64,000 nt of DNA, from contig JBHJMN010000009.1 of the NCBI GenBank assembly GCA_042219835.1, positions 62,001-126,000 on the forward strand, given 5' to 3'. The translations under genes and the position numbers were made by a program. Under the pieces are notes generated by a model that had not been told where the DNA came from, searched no databases, and saw nothing but the letters and a program-made list of their open reading frames with translations. Shown here piece by piece: positions 35,984 to 45,100 of the stretch (its first letter is position 1; every line of letters starts with the position of its first letter). This DNA is from Paenibacillus_G elgii_A. GTDB lineage: Bacteria > Bacillota > Bacilli > Paenibacillales > NBRC-103111.

Positions 35984-36056
35984 TTCAAGTATACGAAACT
36001 TGAACTTTCTTCAAAATCAATTTGACTAAAATTCAATTTTTATTTATAATATTGAA
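35984..36056. promoter_or_regulatory. Repeated TTCAA/TTGAA operators in the XRE divergent promoter
   Basis: Inverted pairs in succession: TTCAAG (35984-35989) with CTTGAA (35999-36004), TTGAA (36000-36004) with TTCAA (36010-36014), and TTCAAT (36032-36037) with ATTGAA (36051-36056). The last pair encloses TATAAT (36045-36050), a -10 element for the rightward gene. Likely binding sites for the XRE protein, with autoregulation. Confidence 0.6.
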
Positions 36057-36105
36057 GAATCGTCAAGTTTTGCGTGTAATAAAAAATTGTATTGGAGATG
36101 GTACT

Positions 36106-36382
36106 ATGATTTATCTTGCTTGGTTATGGAATCTTGGGTCTCATTTCATTAGTTCTTGTTATGATCTTTAAATTTCATACCAGAAAAAAGCACCAATTTA
36201 AAATTATATGGTTGCTTCCCGACGAATCAATCCACGAAACAACCGTGCAGAGTATTGACGAAATTTTACCTTTACTGTACTCAGTGCAAAAAATTAGTAT
36301 AGATAACCTATCATATCGCTACAGGGAGTCCGAGCTCATGATTGATGAAGGTGGTTTTAGTCTGGCTGTATCACTCAAGTGA
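36106..36382 (+). CDS. Small membrane protein, start out of frame with its ribosome binding site
   Basis: The readable frame (TTG at 36116 to 36382, 88 residues) gives one membrane segment, LGYGILGLISLVLVMIF, then a cytoplasmic tail rich in charged residues (HTRKKHQFKIIWLLPDES). The only good ribosome binding site (GGAGATGG) serves the ATG at 36106, which reads MIYL and then runs out of frame by one base. Removing one base near 36115 would join MIYL to LGYGILG smoothly. Either a frameshift broke the gene or the TTG is used. Function unknown; divergent from the XRE gene, so possibly its target. Confidence 0.5.
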
Positions 36383-36571
36383 TGCTGCTTTTCATTCCTG
36401 TGGCAACGCTTTCACTTAACTCGATTTCGCTAATAGCTCATAAATCCAAAATAAACTCTCCCCACCAATTTATCATACGAACCCATAACTGAACAGGGAT
36501 AAGCATTTCCGCTTGGTGTGTCTAAGAGGTCGCTAAAATGATATACTGATAATGAACGGAGTTGATTGTTG

Positions 36572-37423
36572 ATGGTTGAACTGCTTGATCCTCGAAATGA
36601 CTTTCTTTTTAAGCGTATTTTCGGCAGTGAAGAAAACCGCGATGTCTTGCTGGCTTTCCTCAACAGAACGTTTATCGAGGCTGGAAAGCCGCCGCTGACA
36701 GAAATTGTTCTTCTTAATCCCTACACTGAAAAAGATGCACCCCGGGATAAGCAATCCATTCTGGATATTCACGGCAAAACGACAGAAGGCGAACTGATCA
36801 ATGTAGAAATGCAATTGTTCAATAAGTACGATACCGAGAAGCGAACGCTGTTTTATTGGAGTAAGCTTTATAGTGGGCAATTGCAAGAAGGGCAATCCTA
36901 CAAGATGTTGAAAAAATGTGTGGCCATCAACATTCTCAATTATTCGTTCCTGCCCAACCAGCAGTATCATAGTGTATTCCATCCTCGGGAAGAGCGCAGC
37001 GGCATTCCGCTGGTTGATGATATTGAATTACACTTTCTAGAGTTGCCAAAACTAGACGACCATGCCGTTCCCGTAGAAAGCGGTGGACTGGTGAACTGGC
37101 TGCTATTTCTGAAAGGTGCCGATAAATCCAATTGGGAGGTGCTGACGATGAATGAGCCTGTATTGAAGAAAGCCATGGATACATTGGAGTTTCTTAGTCA
37201 GGATGCAGAAGCCCGCCGATTGTATGAGGATAGACAAAAGTTCCTTCACGACGAGGCTTCCATGATCGAAGGAGCATTGGCCGAAGGAGAAGCCCGCGGC
37301 GAGCGAAAGAAAGCTCTTGAAATGGCTAAAGAGCTTCTGGCACATGGCGTGGAAGTTTCCATTATCGCTAAGGCTTCGGGTCTGCCTGAATCTGAAATAT
37401 TGGCTTTGAAGGAAAGAAATTAA
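36572..37423 (+). CDS. Rpn/PD-(D/E)XK nuclease family protein (transposase_31-like)
   Basis: Rpn-type recombination-promoting nuclease of 283 residues. The N-terminus LLDPRNDFLFKRIFGSEENR and the core ILDIHGKTTEGELINVEMQL (D...ExQ) form the PD-(D/E)XK signature, followed by RTLFYWSKLYSGQLQEGQSY. The C-terminus is a helical tail, EGEARGERKKALEMAKELLA, often repeated in this family. The start is ATG 36572 (GGAG 10 nt upstream) or TTG 36566. Members act in horizontal gene transfer or phage defence. Monocistronic. Confidence 0.93.
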   Translation: MVELLDPRNDFLFKRIFGSEENRDVLLAFLNRTFIEAGKPPLTEIVLLNPYTEKDAPRDKQSILDIHGKTTEGELINVEMQLFNKYDTEKRTLFYWSKLYSGQLQEGQSYKMLKKCVAINILNYSFLPNQQYHSVFHPREERSGIPLVDDIELHFLELPKLDDHAVPVESGGLVNWLLFLKGADKSNWEVLTMNEPVLKKAMDTLEFLSQDAEARRLYEDRQKFLHDEASMIEGALAEGEARGERKKALEMAKELLAHGVEVSIIAKASGLPESEILALKERN

Positions 37424-37512
37424 AGTCGAGACAAGTTATAAAACAATCTAAGGCAATCCTACCCTTCGCAAGTGATACGGTTCTCCATGCTGTCTGTAAC
37501 GGCAAGTTAAAA

Positions 37513-37538
37513 GGGCATCTTTCTGCAGGAAGATGCCC
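37513..37538 (-). terminator. Terminator of the HEPN/KGGVGR-ATPase operon
   Basis: GGGCATCTT and AAGATGCCC form a 9-bp perfect stem. On the minus strand it is followed by TTTTAACTT, 12 bp after the stop of the large ATPase gene. Confidence 0.75.
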
Positions 37539-37549
37539 TCACCAACTTT

Positions 37550-40168
37550 CTAAAGCTTACCAACCCTATTCATTTCGAACCCGTGGACATATAAATCAGC
37601 AAATCTCCATTGTTCGTTGTCATATTCTGTCGCAAGGCCCATTAATTTAATGTGATCTAGAAACTCATCGAAACTTGAAAACTTTTGAGAAAGATTATCC
37701 GACCACCAATTCTTTAGCGGTTCTAATCTTGTAATTTGTTTTAGCTGACTTAGATAGCTGAAGAAACCTAGGTCGTCCAAATCCTTATATTCTTGTCTTA
37801 ACTCATCGCATCTTGCCAAGGAAGCTTTCAGTAAACCTTCATTTAAAGACTGGGCTCGAAGTAACCTATCTTTGGGAGCTTGAACATGTAGCATATCTTT
37901 ATATTCAAGTTCCTTTTCCTTAGCACCTTCGAGCAAATAAATAAGTGCCCGGGGGAAAGTGCTTCCGTTCGCATCAGTAAGTCTTTCATAAACCCATCTT
38001 GATACTTTTTTAGATCGTCTTCCTCTTTCCCTATCAATTCCCCACAAAAGCTCTAAAGCCTTTTCAAGCGTTTCTTCCGATGCTTGGTTGATATCTGTAA
38101 CTGGTGAAAACTTGGAAATCAACTCTTCAAATAATGAAGACCTCTTTGCTTGCCTTAATGCCATCTTCAAAAAGTCTTCTCTGGTCCATTTTAGTTCAAC
38201 ATCTTTTCCTATAAGATGACTTTTATTCGTAAAATTTAATCGATGCCAGATATCTGTTCGCAAAAATATTTTGGGCCTAATACTTCTATTTTTCATATTT
38301 TCTAAAGTTAGTGCAAAAATAAATAAGCCTGAAATTGCTTCTTTCTGAATTAATGAATATTCAGGTATATCTTGGTCTAAGTCATCGTAAAGTAACCAAA
38401 CATTCATTTTTGATTCCGATAACTTATTTGCAACTTGTTCTAGTGCATCCCTAACAAATAATCTTATTTCATTGTTTGTGGAAAGAGTTAGAGTAAATTT
38501 TGTATGTTCTGTAGTCCAATTTGTTTTAGACTTTGGCCGTTGTTTAAATATATTACGTAATTGTTCAAAACTTTTAGTCCTTGGAAGTTCCATGTTAGTT
38601 TCTTTAGTAGTAATAAGTCGATAGAGAGCATAACCTCTCCAAAAACTTTCCCAAGAAGAGTTCGTTTCCACTAGTACATCATTTATGTAATTAAAATCAT
38701 CCCTTAGAGGATGAGCAGAAACCGGCCCATGTCCCGAAATAGGGACTATATTATCAAGGCGACCATGGGCCAGTTCATTCATAATCTCTAGGTGGTTTAT
38801 AGCAGTCCAGTATAACTGCGTCTTACCTGTACCCTTCTTTCCTTTTATTAATATAGTTGATTGATCCAAAAAACGTTCAAAATCAGCCGTTTTCTGGAAT
38901 AGTTCTTTAATTGAAGCTCCCTCTTCTTCCTTTGCATCAATGGATGAAAAGCTAAGATCCTCTAGTACCCTCCATCTTTCTTGACCCGAGAGTAGTTTGA
39001 TTAATATATGCTTGTCTGTTTCATCGTCCAAATGGTTAGCAATATCGTTATACAAGTGAATAAACGATTTATTAGGATATTCATCAGTTAATGCTACTTC
39101 ATTCGTAAATGGGATCATTATAGGTTCATCTAATTCATCTGTGTAGTCTCCTATACGTTCTTCAGCAATAACAGAATTTACTTTATTCCATTCCCTAAGG
39201 GCCCTTTCCTTTCCAGCCTTCCCACTTATGACTGGAGATAGAACAATATAAGGGGACTGCCCAACCCTGTATAGTGACTGCACAATTGACTTAATGCCTT
39301 CACTATTTTGAGGTGTTGGATTCATAAATATCATGGTATCATCTGCAATTTGCAATAAAGATAAAGCGCCCCAAATATTAATTCCAGTGCGTGAGTCAAT
39401 TAAAATTATGTCTGGTTGTAGCTGACTGATTACACTTTTTCTGAACTCTAACCATAACGATTCGTCATTAAATGGCAAATTCCTTAAATCATCTACCTTG
39501 GATATATATTCTGGGGTAACATTTCCCGCAGGAATTAAAAAAATTGCACCTTTTGGTGAATTAACCTCCCCAATTATATCTGCAATATTAATATCGTAGC
39601 TGTCAAAATCAAAACTGTTAACTCTTTCATACAGATAATCTACCAAACCATTTTTAGGAGAGACTTTCAAATTCCCCAATGCTTGATGCAAACTCGGAGC
39701 TTCCAAATCCATATCTATCATTACTACCTTTTTACCACGTTGTGCTAAAATCCACGCGACGTGGATTAGTGCCGTTGTTCTACCAACACCACCTTTAAAA
39801 GAATAAAATGAAACTACTCTTGTATTGTCTTGTGGTAAGGAATTTGCTTGTACTTTGTCTATATTTATTAAATCAAACCAAGTCTGAAGTTTTAATTCTG
39901 GCTTACTTAGCTCATCTAATTTAATGCCTAAAGATTCAGCCTCGTTTAATGTGTACGCAGAAACAAATCCTAGCTGCATGGAGTTGCCTGAAAACTCTTT
40001 TCCCCAAGAATGAATTAGTTCAGATCTTGCTACTGTAGTCATATTCATAAATTTGTTACTAATCGCGACAACATCAAATACATTTTTACTAACCTTATAA
40101 ATATTTACTTTGCTTTCTGATCCTAGATGATTGGATAGTTCATTTTTTAATTCATCTTCCTTATACAT
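37550..40168 (-). CDS. KGGVGR-motif ATPase with a second P-loop domain
   Basis: Two-ATPase protein of 872 residues, not assigned to a studied system. Residues 1-105 form an N-terminal domain of unknown type. Residues about 115-400 are a ParA/MinD-like (SIMIBI) ATPase with a variant Walker A, SFKGGVGRTTALIH (125-132; Arg replaces the usual second Lys), IDMDLEAPSLHQAL, and IILIDSRTGIN as Walker B. From about 410 a second P-loop, ILIKGKKGTGKTQLYW (about 440), and VWLLYDDLDQDIPEYS suggest a Sll1717/KAP-like NTPase, then a helical C-terminus. AAGGAGGT precedes the ATG. The gene starts 4 bp after the HEPN-like gene, so the pair is coupled. It is clearly more AT-rich than flanking core genes, which suggests transfer. 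Confidence 0.75.
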   Translation of the reverse strand: MYKEDELKNELSNHLGSESKVNIYKVSKNVFDVVAISNKFMNMTTVARSELIHSWGKEFSGNSMQLGFVSAYTLNEAESLGIKLDELSKPELKLQTWFDLINIDKVQANSLPQDNTRVVSFYSFKGGVGRTTALIHVAWILAQRGKKVVMIDMDLEAPSLHQALGNLKVSPKNGLVDYLYERVNSFDFDSYDINIADIIGEVNSPKGAIFLIPAGNVTPEYISKVDDLRNLPFNDESLWLEFRKSVISQLQPDIILIDSRTGINIWGALSLLQIADDTMIFMNPTPQNSEGIKSIVQSLYRVGQSPYIVLSPVISGKAGKERALREWNKVNSVIAEERIGDYTDELDEPIMIPFTNEVALTDEYPNKSFIHLYNDIANHLDDETDKHILIKLLSGQERWRVLEDLSFSSIDAKEEEGASIKELFQKTADFERFLDQSTILIKGKKGTGKTQLYWTAINHLEIMNELAHGRLDNIVPISGHGPVSAHPLRDDFNYINDVLVETNSSWESFWRGYALYRLITTKETNMELPRTKSFEQLRNIFKQRPKSKTNWTTEHTKFTLTLSTNNEIRLFVRDALEQVANKLSESKMNVWLLYDDLDQDIPEYSLIQKEAISGLFIFALTLENMKNRSIRPKIFLRTDIWHRLNFTNKSHLIGKDVELKWTREDFLKMALRQAKRSSLFEELISKFSPVTDINQASEETLEKALELLWGIDRERGRRSKKVSRWVYERLTDANGSTFPRALIYLLEGAKEKELEYKDMLHVQAPKDRLLRAQSLNEGLLKASLARCDELRQEYKDLDDLGFFSYLSQLKQITRLEPLKNWWSDNLSQKFSSFDEFLDHIKLMGLATEYDNEQWRFADLYVHGFEMNRVGKL

Positions 40169-40172
40169 GTTC

Positions 40173-40607
40173 TTACCTCCTTTTTCCTCTTAAAATAGTT
40201 TCCCTCTGTGAAAGTAGCCATGCTCTGACCCTCATAAAGGACTCTTTCCATTCTTCAAGTTCTTTATCATTTAAATCAGACCCATCATATCGCATATCAA
40301 TATAATGAATTTTTGGATGCTGAAGTTTTTCAAAATAATTTATCAAGTTTCGAGGGATCCTTCTCCTTAACTCAGGTATTTTATGAATAGCATCTATTAA
40401 CTCATGTCCTGGGTTTGTAATACCGTGCATTGTACCATCCTGATTTATACCCCATCCGTCAATATTATATCGTTCAACTATTATACTCTTAAGCAAGCAC
40501 TCAATCGCAATTGCTCCCATGTGTACAGTACCGACCGTTCTGTTTCCATTAATTAAGGTGCTAGTATCTTGAACTCTTGATAAAAATGCACCATAATAAT
40601 CTTCCAT
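40173..40607 (-). CDS. HEPN-like small protein, partner of the KGGVGR ATPase
   Basis: Helical protein of about 144 residues. MGAIAIECLLKSIIVERYNI matches the HEPN pattern (hxAxExhLKxhh), and IHYIDMRYDGSDLNDKELEE resembles the C-terminal RY region of that fold. A clear Rx4-6H ribonuclease motif is not seen, so activity as an RNase is uncertain. The start is ambiguous: ATG 40607 (GGGGTG close upstream), ATG 40619, ATG 40631 or TTG 40640. Four base pairs separate it from the ATPase gene. HEPN proteins beside P-loop NTPases are typical of toxin or abortive-infection units. Confidence 0.6.
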   Translation of the reverse strand: MEDYYGAFLSRVQDTSTLINGNRTVGTVHMGAIAIECLLKSIIVERYNIDGWGINQDGTMHGITNPGHELIDAIHKIPELRRRIPRNLINYFEKLQHPKIHYIDMRYDGSDLNDKELEEWKESFMRVRAWLLSQRETILRGKRR

Positions 40608-40953
40608 TGAACACCCCATACCTAAATTCATTATTACCAAAATATATGGATTATTAATCCTTATTCTTCTATAAGAGCAACCCGAAGTCCTGTAAATAAA
40701 ACTATAAACTTGCAGTTTTTTATGATACGGTTCACCGTAAATATCTTAAATACGCAATAACCTTTTTTCCTAACAGTTGGTAGAATCATTAATATTCCCC
40801 TAACCCCTTATTTAAAACAAATTTCTATTAAATCTTTCACTCCGTACTCATTTGGATTTTGTCATTCGTACCTTTATTCTCACTATAATCATAAAAATAA
40901 ACTACAAAAATCCAACTCCTAAACGGGTGCTAGAATCTCTTTACGCAAACTCC
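40608..40953. promoter_or_regulatory. Upstream region of the HEPN/ATPase pair with a dyad
   Basis: About 345 bp of AT-rich DNA. It holds the perfect inverted repeat TACGGT-TC-ACCGTA (40726-40739), a candidate operator. On the minus strand TTGCTC and TAATAA spaced 18 bp (near 40645-40680) could form a promoter. No gene seen. Confidence 0.4.
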
Positions 40954-41313
40954 TTATTCCCTCTTACCCTGCTTCCGATAAGCAGTAAATTCAATATACT
41001 CACGGATAAACACCTTTTCATCCTCCGAAAGCTCATGAACAGAGTCGCTTGCTTGGATACTTTCCCCCAACAAGTCGTCCTCTTTTACAGGTCGATCTTT
41101 ACCAGTAACCAACCAATCCAAAGTCACTTTAAAATACTCCGCGACTCGAACCAGCTTATGGATGTTGGGTGTCGACCGTTCACTTTTCCAATCCCCCATG
41201 TTGCCCGAGCTGATTCCTATTTCCTTCAGAAAATCACTCTTAGGAATGCTGTTGGCTTCAATCAAATATTCAATGCGTTCGACAATTTCTTTTGAGGACA
41301 CGAATTTTTCCAT
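40954..41313 (-). CDS. XRE family transcriptional regulator
   Basis: Helix-turn-helix regulator of 119 residues. The HTH spans about 7-65: IEYLIEANSIPKSDFLKEIG, then NMGDWKSERSTPNIHKLVRV, and YFKVTLDWLVTGK, the usual XRE dimer element. AAGGGTGT precedes the ATG. Two identical operator copies lie just upstream. It is on the same strand as the HEPN/ATPase pair and 345 bp before it, so it may regulate that unit. Confidence 0.92.
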   Translation of the reverse strand: MEKFVSSKEIVERIEYLIEANSIPKSDFLKEIGISSGNMGDWKSERSTPNIHKLVRVAEYFKVTLDWLVTGKDRPVKEDDLLGESIQASDSVHELSEDEKVFIREYIEFTAYRKQGKRE

Positions 41314-41341
41314 AGGTACACCCTTTTTTATAACAATTAAC

Positions 41342-41382
41342 TCGTAAATACGAAAAATATATTTACTTTATCGTAAATACGA
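41342..41382. promoter_or_regulatory. Twin 12-bp operators of the XRE regulator
   Basis: TCGTAAATACGA occurs twice, at 41342-41353 and 41371-41382. Each is an inverted repeat TCGTA-AA-TACGA; centres are 29 bp apart, close to three helical turns. A TATAAT (41384-41389) directly follows on the plus strand. The arrangement is typical of a cooperative phage-type repressor acting on its own and a divergent promoter. Confidence 0.8.
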
Positions 41383-41389
41383 GTATAAT

Positions 41390-41676
41390 TGGAAATGTGC
41401 AGTCTTTTTCTCTCCCAATTATACCACATCTAGGTTGACTTATTAATGTGCGGGGAAACAGCGACAAGGAAGGCCTTTATAACCCCAGCCTTAGTCCCAA
41501 ACTCATTGAAGTAAGCGCCAGCTAGACTTTAACATACTTGACGTAATTACGAGCATTAAACGGATCAGTTACCTTTAATTCTTTTTACAGAATACAAGCT
41601 GCTTACAACATTTTCACTTAGAAAGGTTGCTTGGAAAAATGAATTTACCCACCATACTCACTCAAGGCCAAACGCT
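41390..41676. other. Intergenic stretch, no gene seen
   Basis: About 290 bp between the XRE operators and the radC remnant. No ORF with ribosome binding site and no strong hairpin were noted. A rightward transcript from the TATAAT at 41384 would cross it into the radC remnant. Confidence 0.4.
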
Positions 41677-42112
41677 ATGAAACGGCTCAACATGATCAGC
41701 TTACGCATGGTTCGCGAATCGACATACCCTTATAAAACCAACAAATCGCTGCCCCGAAGACGCGTATAAGCTCGTAACCGAGTACTTAAGCGACGTCGAC
41801 CGCGAATACTGCCTGCTCATCTGCCTAAGCATCAGAAACACAATAACCGCGCTCGAAGTCCTCTCCATCGGAACCCTCGATGCGGCACTCGTCACACCGA
41901 GGAAAGTGTTCAAATCCGCCATATTGAGCAACAGCGCCAGCATCATTCTGGCCCATGCCCACCCGAGCGGAGACACGACGCCGTCTAAGGAAGATGTGGA
42001 GCTGACCGAACGGGTAAAGAACGCCTGAGAAATCCTCGGCATCGAGTTGCTGGACCATATTATCGTCGCGGACGGAAGGCACTTCAGCTTACGGGAAAAC
42101 GGGCTCATGTAG
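41677..42112 (+). pseudogene. RadC/JAB-domain (MPN+) protein, broken
   Basis: From ATG 41677 the frame reads MKRLNMISLRMVRESTYPYK and NKSLP, then shifts. Deleting one C from the CCCC run at 41752-41755 restores PEDAYKLVTEYLSD and the JAMM metalloprotease-like motif LAHAHPSGD. A TGA at 42026-42028 then interrupts KNA-stop-EILGIELLDHIIVADGRHF, where relatives have a sense codon. Two lesions make it a pseudogene. Short RadC-like proteins of this kind are common at genomic-island borders, which fits its place between accessory DNA and the NRPS-PKS operon. Confidence 0.85.
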
Positions 42113-42135
42113 CCCGCGCCCCCGCAAAAAGAAAA

Positions 42136-42165
42136 CCCGCACCGGGAATGAACACCCGATGCGGG
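42136..42165 (-). terminator. Terminator of the NRPS-PKS operon
   Basis: CCCGCACCGGG (42136-42146) with CCCGATGCGGG (42155-42165), one mismatch. On the minus strand it is followed by TTTTCTTTTT. It lies 18 bp after the last NRPS stop codon. Confidence 0.85.
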
Positions 42166-42183
42166 CCTTCAAGCCTGCCTGTC

Positions 42184-45100
42184 TTACCACAAAACCGCCG
42201 ACCCCAAAATACCCTTAATCATCCCCACATTCACTTGCATATGCTCGGGTTCCAGCATCCGTTCGTGCCCCCCGACGCCCTGATAATACGCCACCCGGCC
42301 CGAAGTGGCCCCTTGCCAATTCCAGTATTGTTGCTCAGCCCCATCCACTGGCGGATGGTGAAGCTCGTCCTCCGGCTGCGAGGAATGAACGACATGCAGG
42401 TCCGCTTGGACCGTGCCGATATTATCCAGCAAATAAATATAGAACAAATATTGCTTCAAGCGCTCCAGATCTTGTTTGTTGATGCGAAAATTTTTATAGA
42501 ACTCGCGAATCGCGGGAGTGGCGATAAACCTCTCCCACATCTTTTGCAGCGCGTCATCGGTCACAGGCTCGGTCTTCCGGTAAGCGTCCAGCATAATGAC
42601 ATCGGACACGCGGTACCCGGCCGCCTCCATCGCTTTGGTCACCTCGAACGCCAGATTCCCTCCGGCGGAGTAGCCTAGGAACGTATAATCGCCCTCCCTC
42701 TGCGCAGCGGAGATCAGCTTCACATAGCGCTCCATCCGGTCAGGATGATCAATATAATCCAACGCATAGATCGTGCAGTCGTCCATCTGCTTGGCGAACT
42801 CATAATACGCGATCCCGAGACCACCCATCGGCGGGAAGCAAAAAAGCGTTTTTCGCCGATCCTTTTTGTTTAACCGTATGATAGGCAGAGGCTCCGCCTT
42901 GCTGTTATCCATCAAAAAGGCGGCCATCCCCCGAATCGTGGACGACTCCAAAATGACGTGCAGCGGAAGCTCGGCCCAATAGTCATGCTGTACCCGCGAC
43001 ACGAGAAGCATCGCATGGAGCGAGCTGCCGCCCGCTTCGAAGAAATCGTCCGTGACGCCGATCTCCGCCCTATCCAAAATTTCCCTGCACACAACCGCCA
43101 GCCGTTGCTCCCACGGATTGCTCGGGGCGGCCTGCACCTTCGCCTCCGACGATTCCCGAGCCGTCACGTCGGGCTGCGGCAGCGCCCCGCGATCGATTTT
43201 GCCATTGGATGACAGCGGCATCTCGCTGAGCTCCGTATAATGAGACGGCGCCATGAAAGCCGGCAATCGCGCCGCAACAAACACCTTAAGCTCTTCCGCA
43301 GAGACCGGGGCCGCAGAAGCGTAATAGGCGCACAGCACAGTATCGCCGCTCGCCCCGTCCCAAGCCGTCACCGCCGCGTCGTTCAACCGCTCATGGCTCC
43401 GAAGCACGCTTTCGATCTCTCCGAGCTCGATGCGGTAGCCGCGGATTTTGACCTGCTCGTCTTTTCTTCCCATATATTCCAGCCGCCCATCCGGCAGCCA
43501 ACGGGCGAGGTCTCCGGAACGGTACATGCGCTCCCCGGGATAGAACGGATCGGCCGTGAACGACGCGGCCGTCCGCTCCGGGAGATTCAGATAGCCTCTC
43601 GCTAGCCCCCTGCCCGCAATCCACAGCTCGCCCTTCATGCCAATCGGGACCAAGCCGTGGTCGTCGTTCAATACATAGACGCGGGTGTTGGGCAGCGGCT
43701 TGCCGATAGATAAAGGGCGGTCCGGCGCGACGTTCCGCTCCAGCGTCGTCACGATGCTGTTCTCCGTCGGACCGTATTCGTCCACCAGTTCGATATGCGG
43801 GAAGCGCTCCCTGCTCCGCTTCACCAGCTTGGCGGGCAGCCGCTCCCCGCCCAACGTCACCACCCGCAAGGAACGGGCGTCCTCCTCGCCGAGACATTCG
43901 ACCAGCGCCGTATACACACTGGGCACGCAGTCGAGATGCGTCACCTGCCGGTCGCGAATATGATCGCGGAGCGCCAGCGGATTCCGCGCCTCCTCATCCG
44001 TGGCCAGCACCACCGTCGAGCCCGACAGCAGCGGGGTAAACATGCAGGACAGGAAGGCGTCGAACGCGTACGAGTACAATTGAAGCACCCGGGCCGTCCC
44101 GTCGAACGGGTATTCCGCCCGGCGGGCCAGAACTGTATTGACCACTCCCTGGTGCTCGATCAAGACGCCTTTCGGCTTTCCGGTCGTCCCGGAGGTGTAG
44201 ATCACATAAGCCAAATGACGGCTGCTCGAAAGCGACAACAGCTCCTCCCGGTTGGCGCGGTCAAGCTCCCGGTCCCTGAGATCGATGCATTCCCCGGCAA
44301 AAGAAATCTCCCCCAGCGGCGAAGTCGTCAGCAGCAGCTTCATGCCGCTGTCGGCGATCATATAGGCTTGCCGGTCGGCCGGATAGTCCGGCGGGATCGG
44401 GACGAAGGCCGCGCCCGCCTTCAAGATGCCAAGTATGCCTGCGAACATCTCCACGGAACGTTCCGCGCGCAGGCCGATGCGGTCGTCAGGCTGCACCCCT
44501 CTGCTCCGCAGCATATGGGCCAGTTGATTGGAACGCTCGTGCAGCTCGCGGTACGTCAGCGTGCGAGCGCCGCAGATCAAGGCCGGGTGATCCGGCGTCT
44601 TGCGGACCTGATCCGCGAAGCAGGCATGAAGCGTCCGATCCACCTGCTCGTACCGGACCGACTGGAAACCCCCCCCTAGCAGCTTCTTCTTATCCCCCGG
44701 CGTCAGCACTTCGATCCGGCCGACGGGGATGTTTTCGTCCGCCATAATCTGATCCAGCACGCCGATGAATTGGTCCTTGAGCTGCTCCATCAGCCACGGC
44801 TCATACAACGACGCGTTGAAGTTAAACTTCACGGCGGCTTCCTGCGGATAGACGTAGACATTGAATTGCTGCGTCTCCTCTGCGGCGCAAAAATCCGCGA
44901 ACTCGAAGCCTAAGCCCTCCTTCGACTCGACATTGTCCACGTACCTCCGGTCGAGGGGGAAATTTTCGAAGATCATCAAATGATCCAGCAGACGATGCTT
45001 CACATCGGTCGCCTGATTCATCTCCTGCAGGGGGACAAAATCGTACGCCTTCGACTCCAGCAATTGCCGCTGCACCTGCTTGAGGCATTCGGCGAAGGTC

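Noticed and set aside
36116..36382. Calling the small membrane protein a holin or toxin
   Set aside because: One hydrophobic segment with a charged tail is too little evidence, and no lysis or toxin-antitoxin partner is adjacent.
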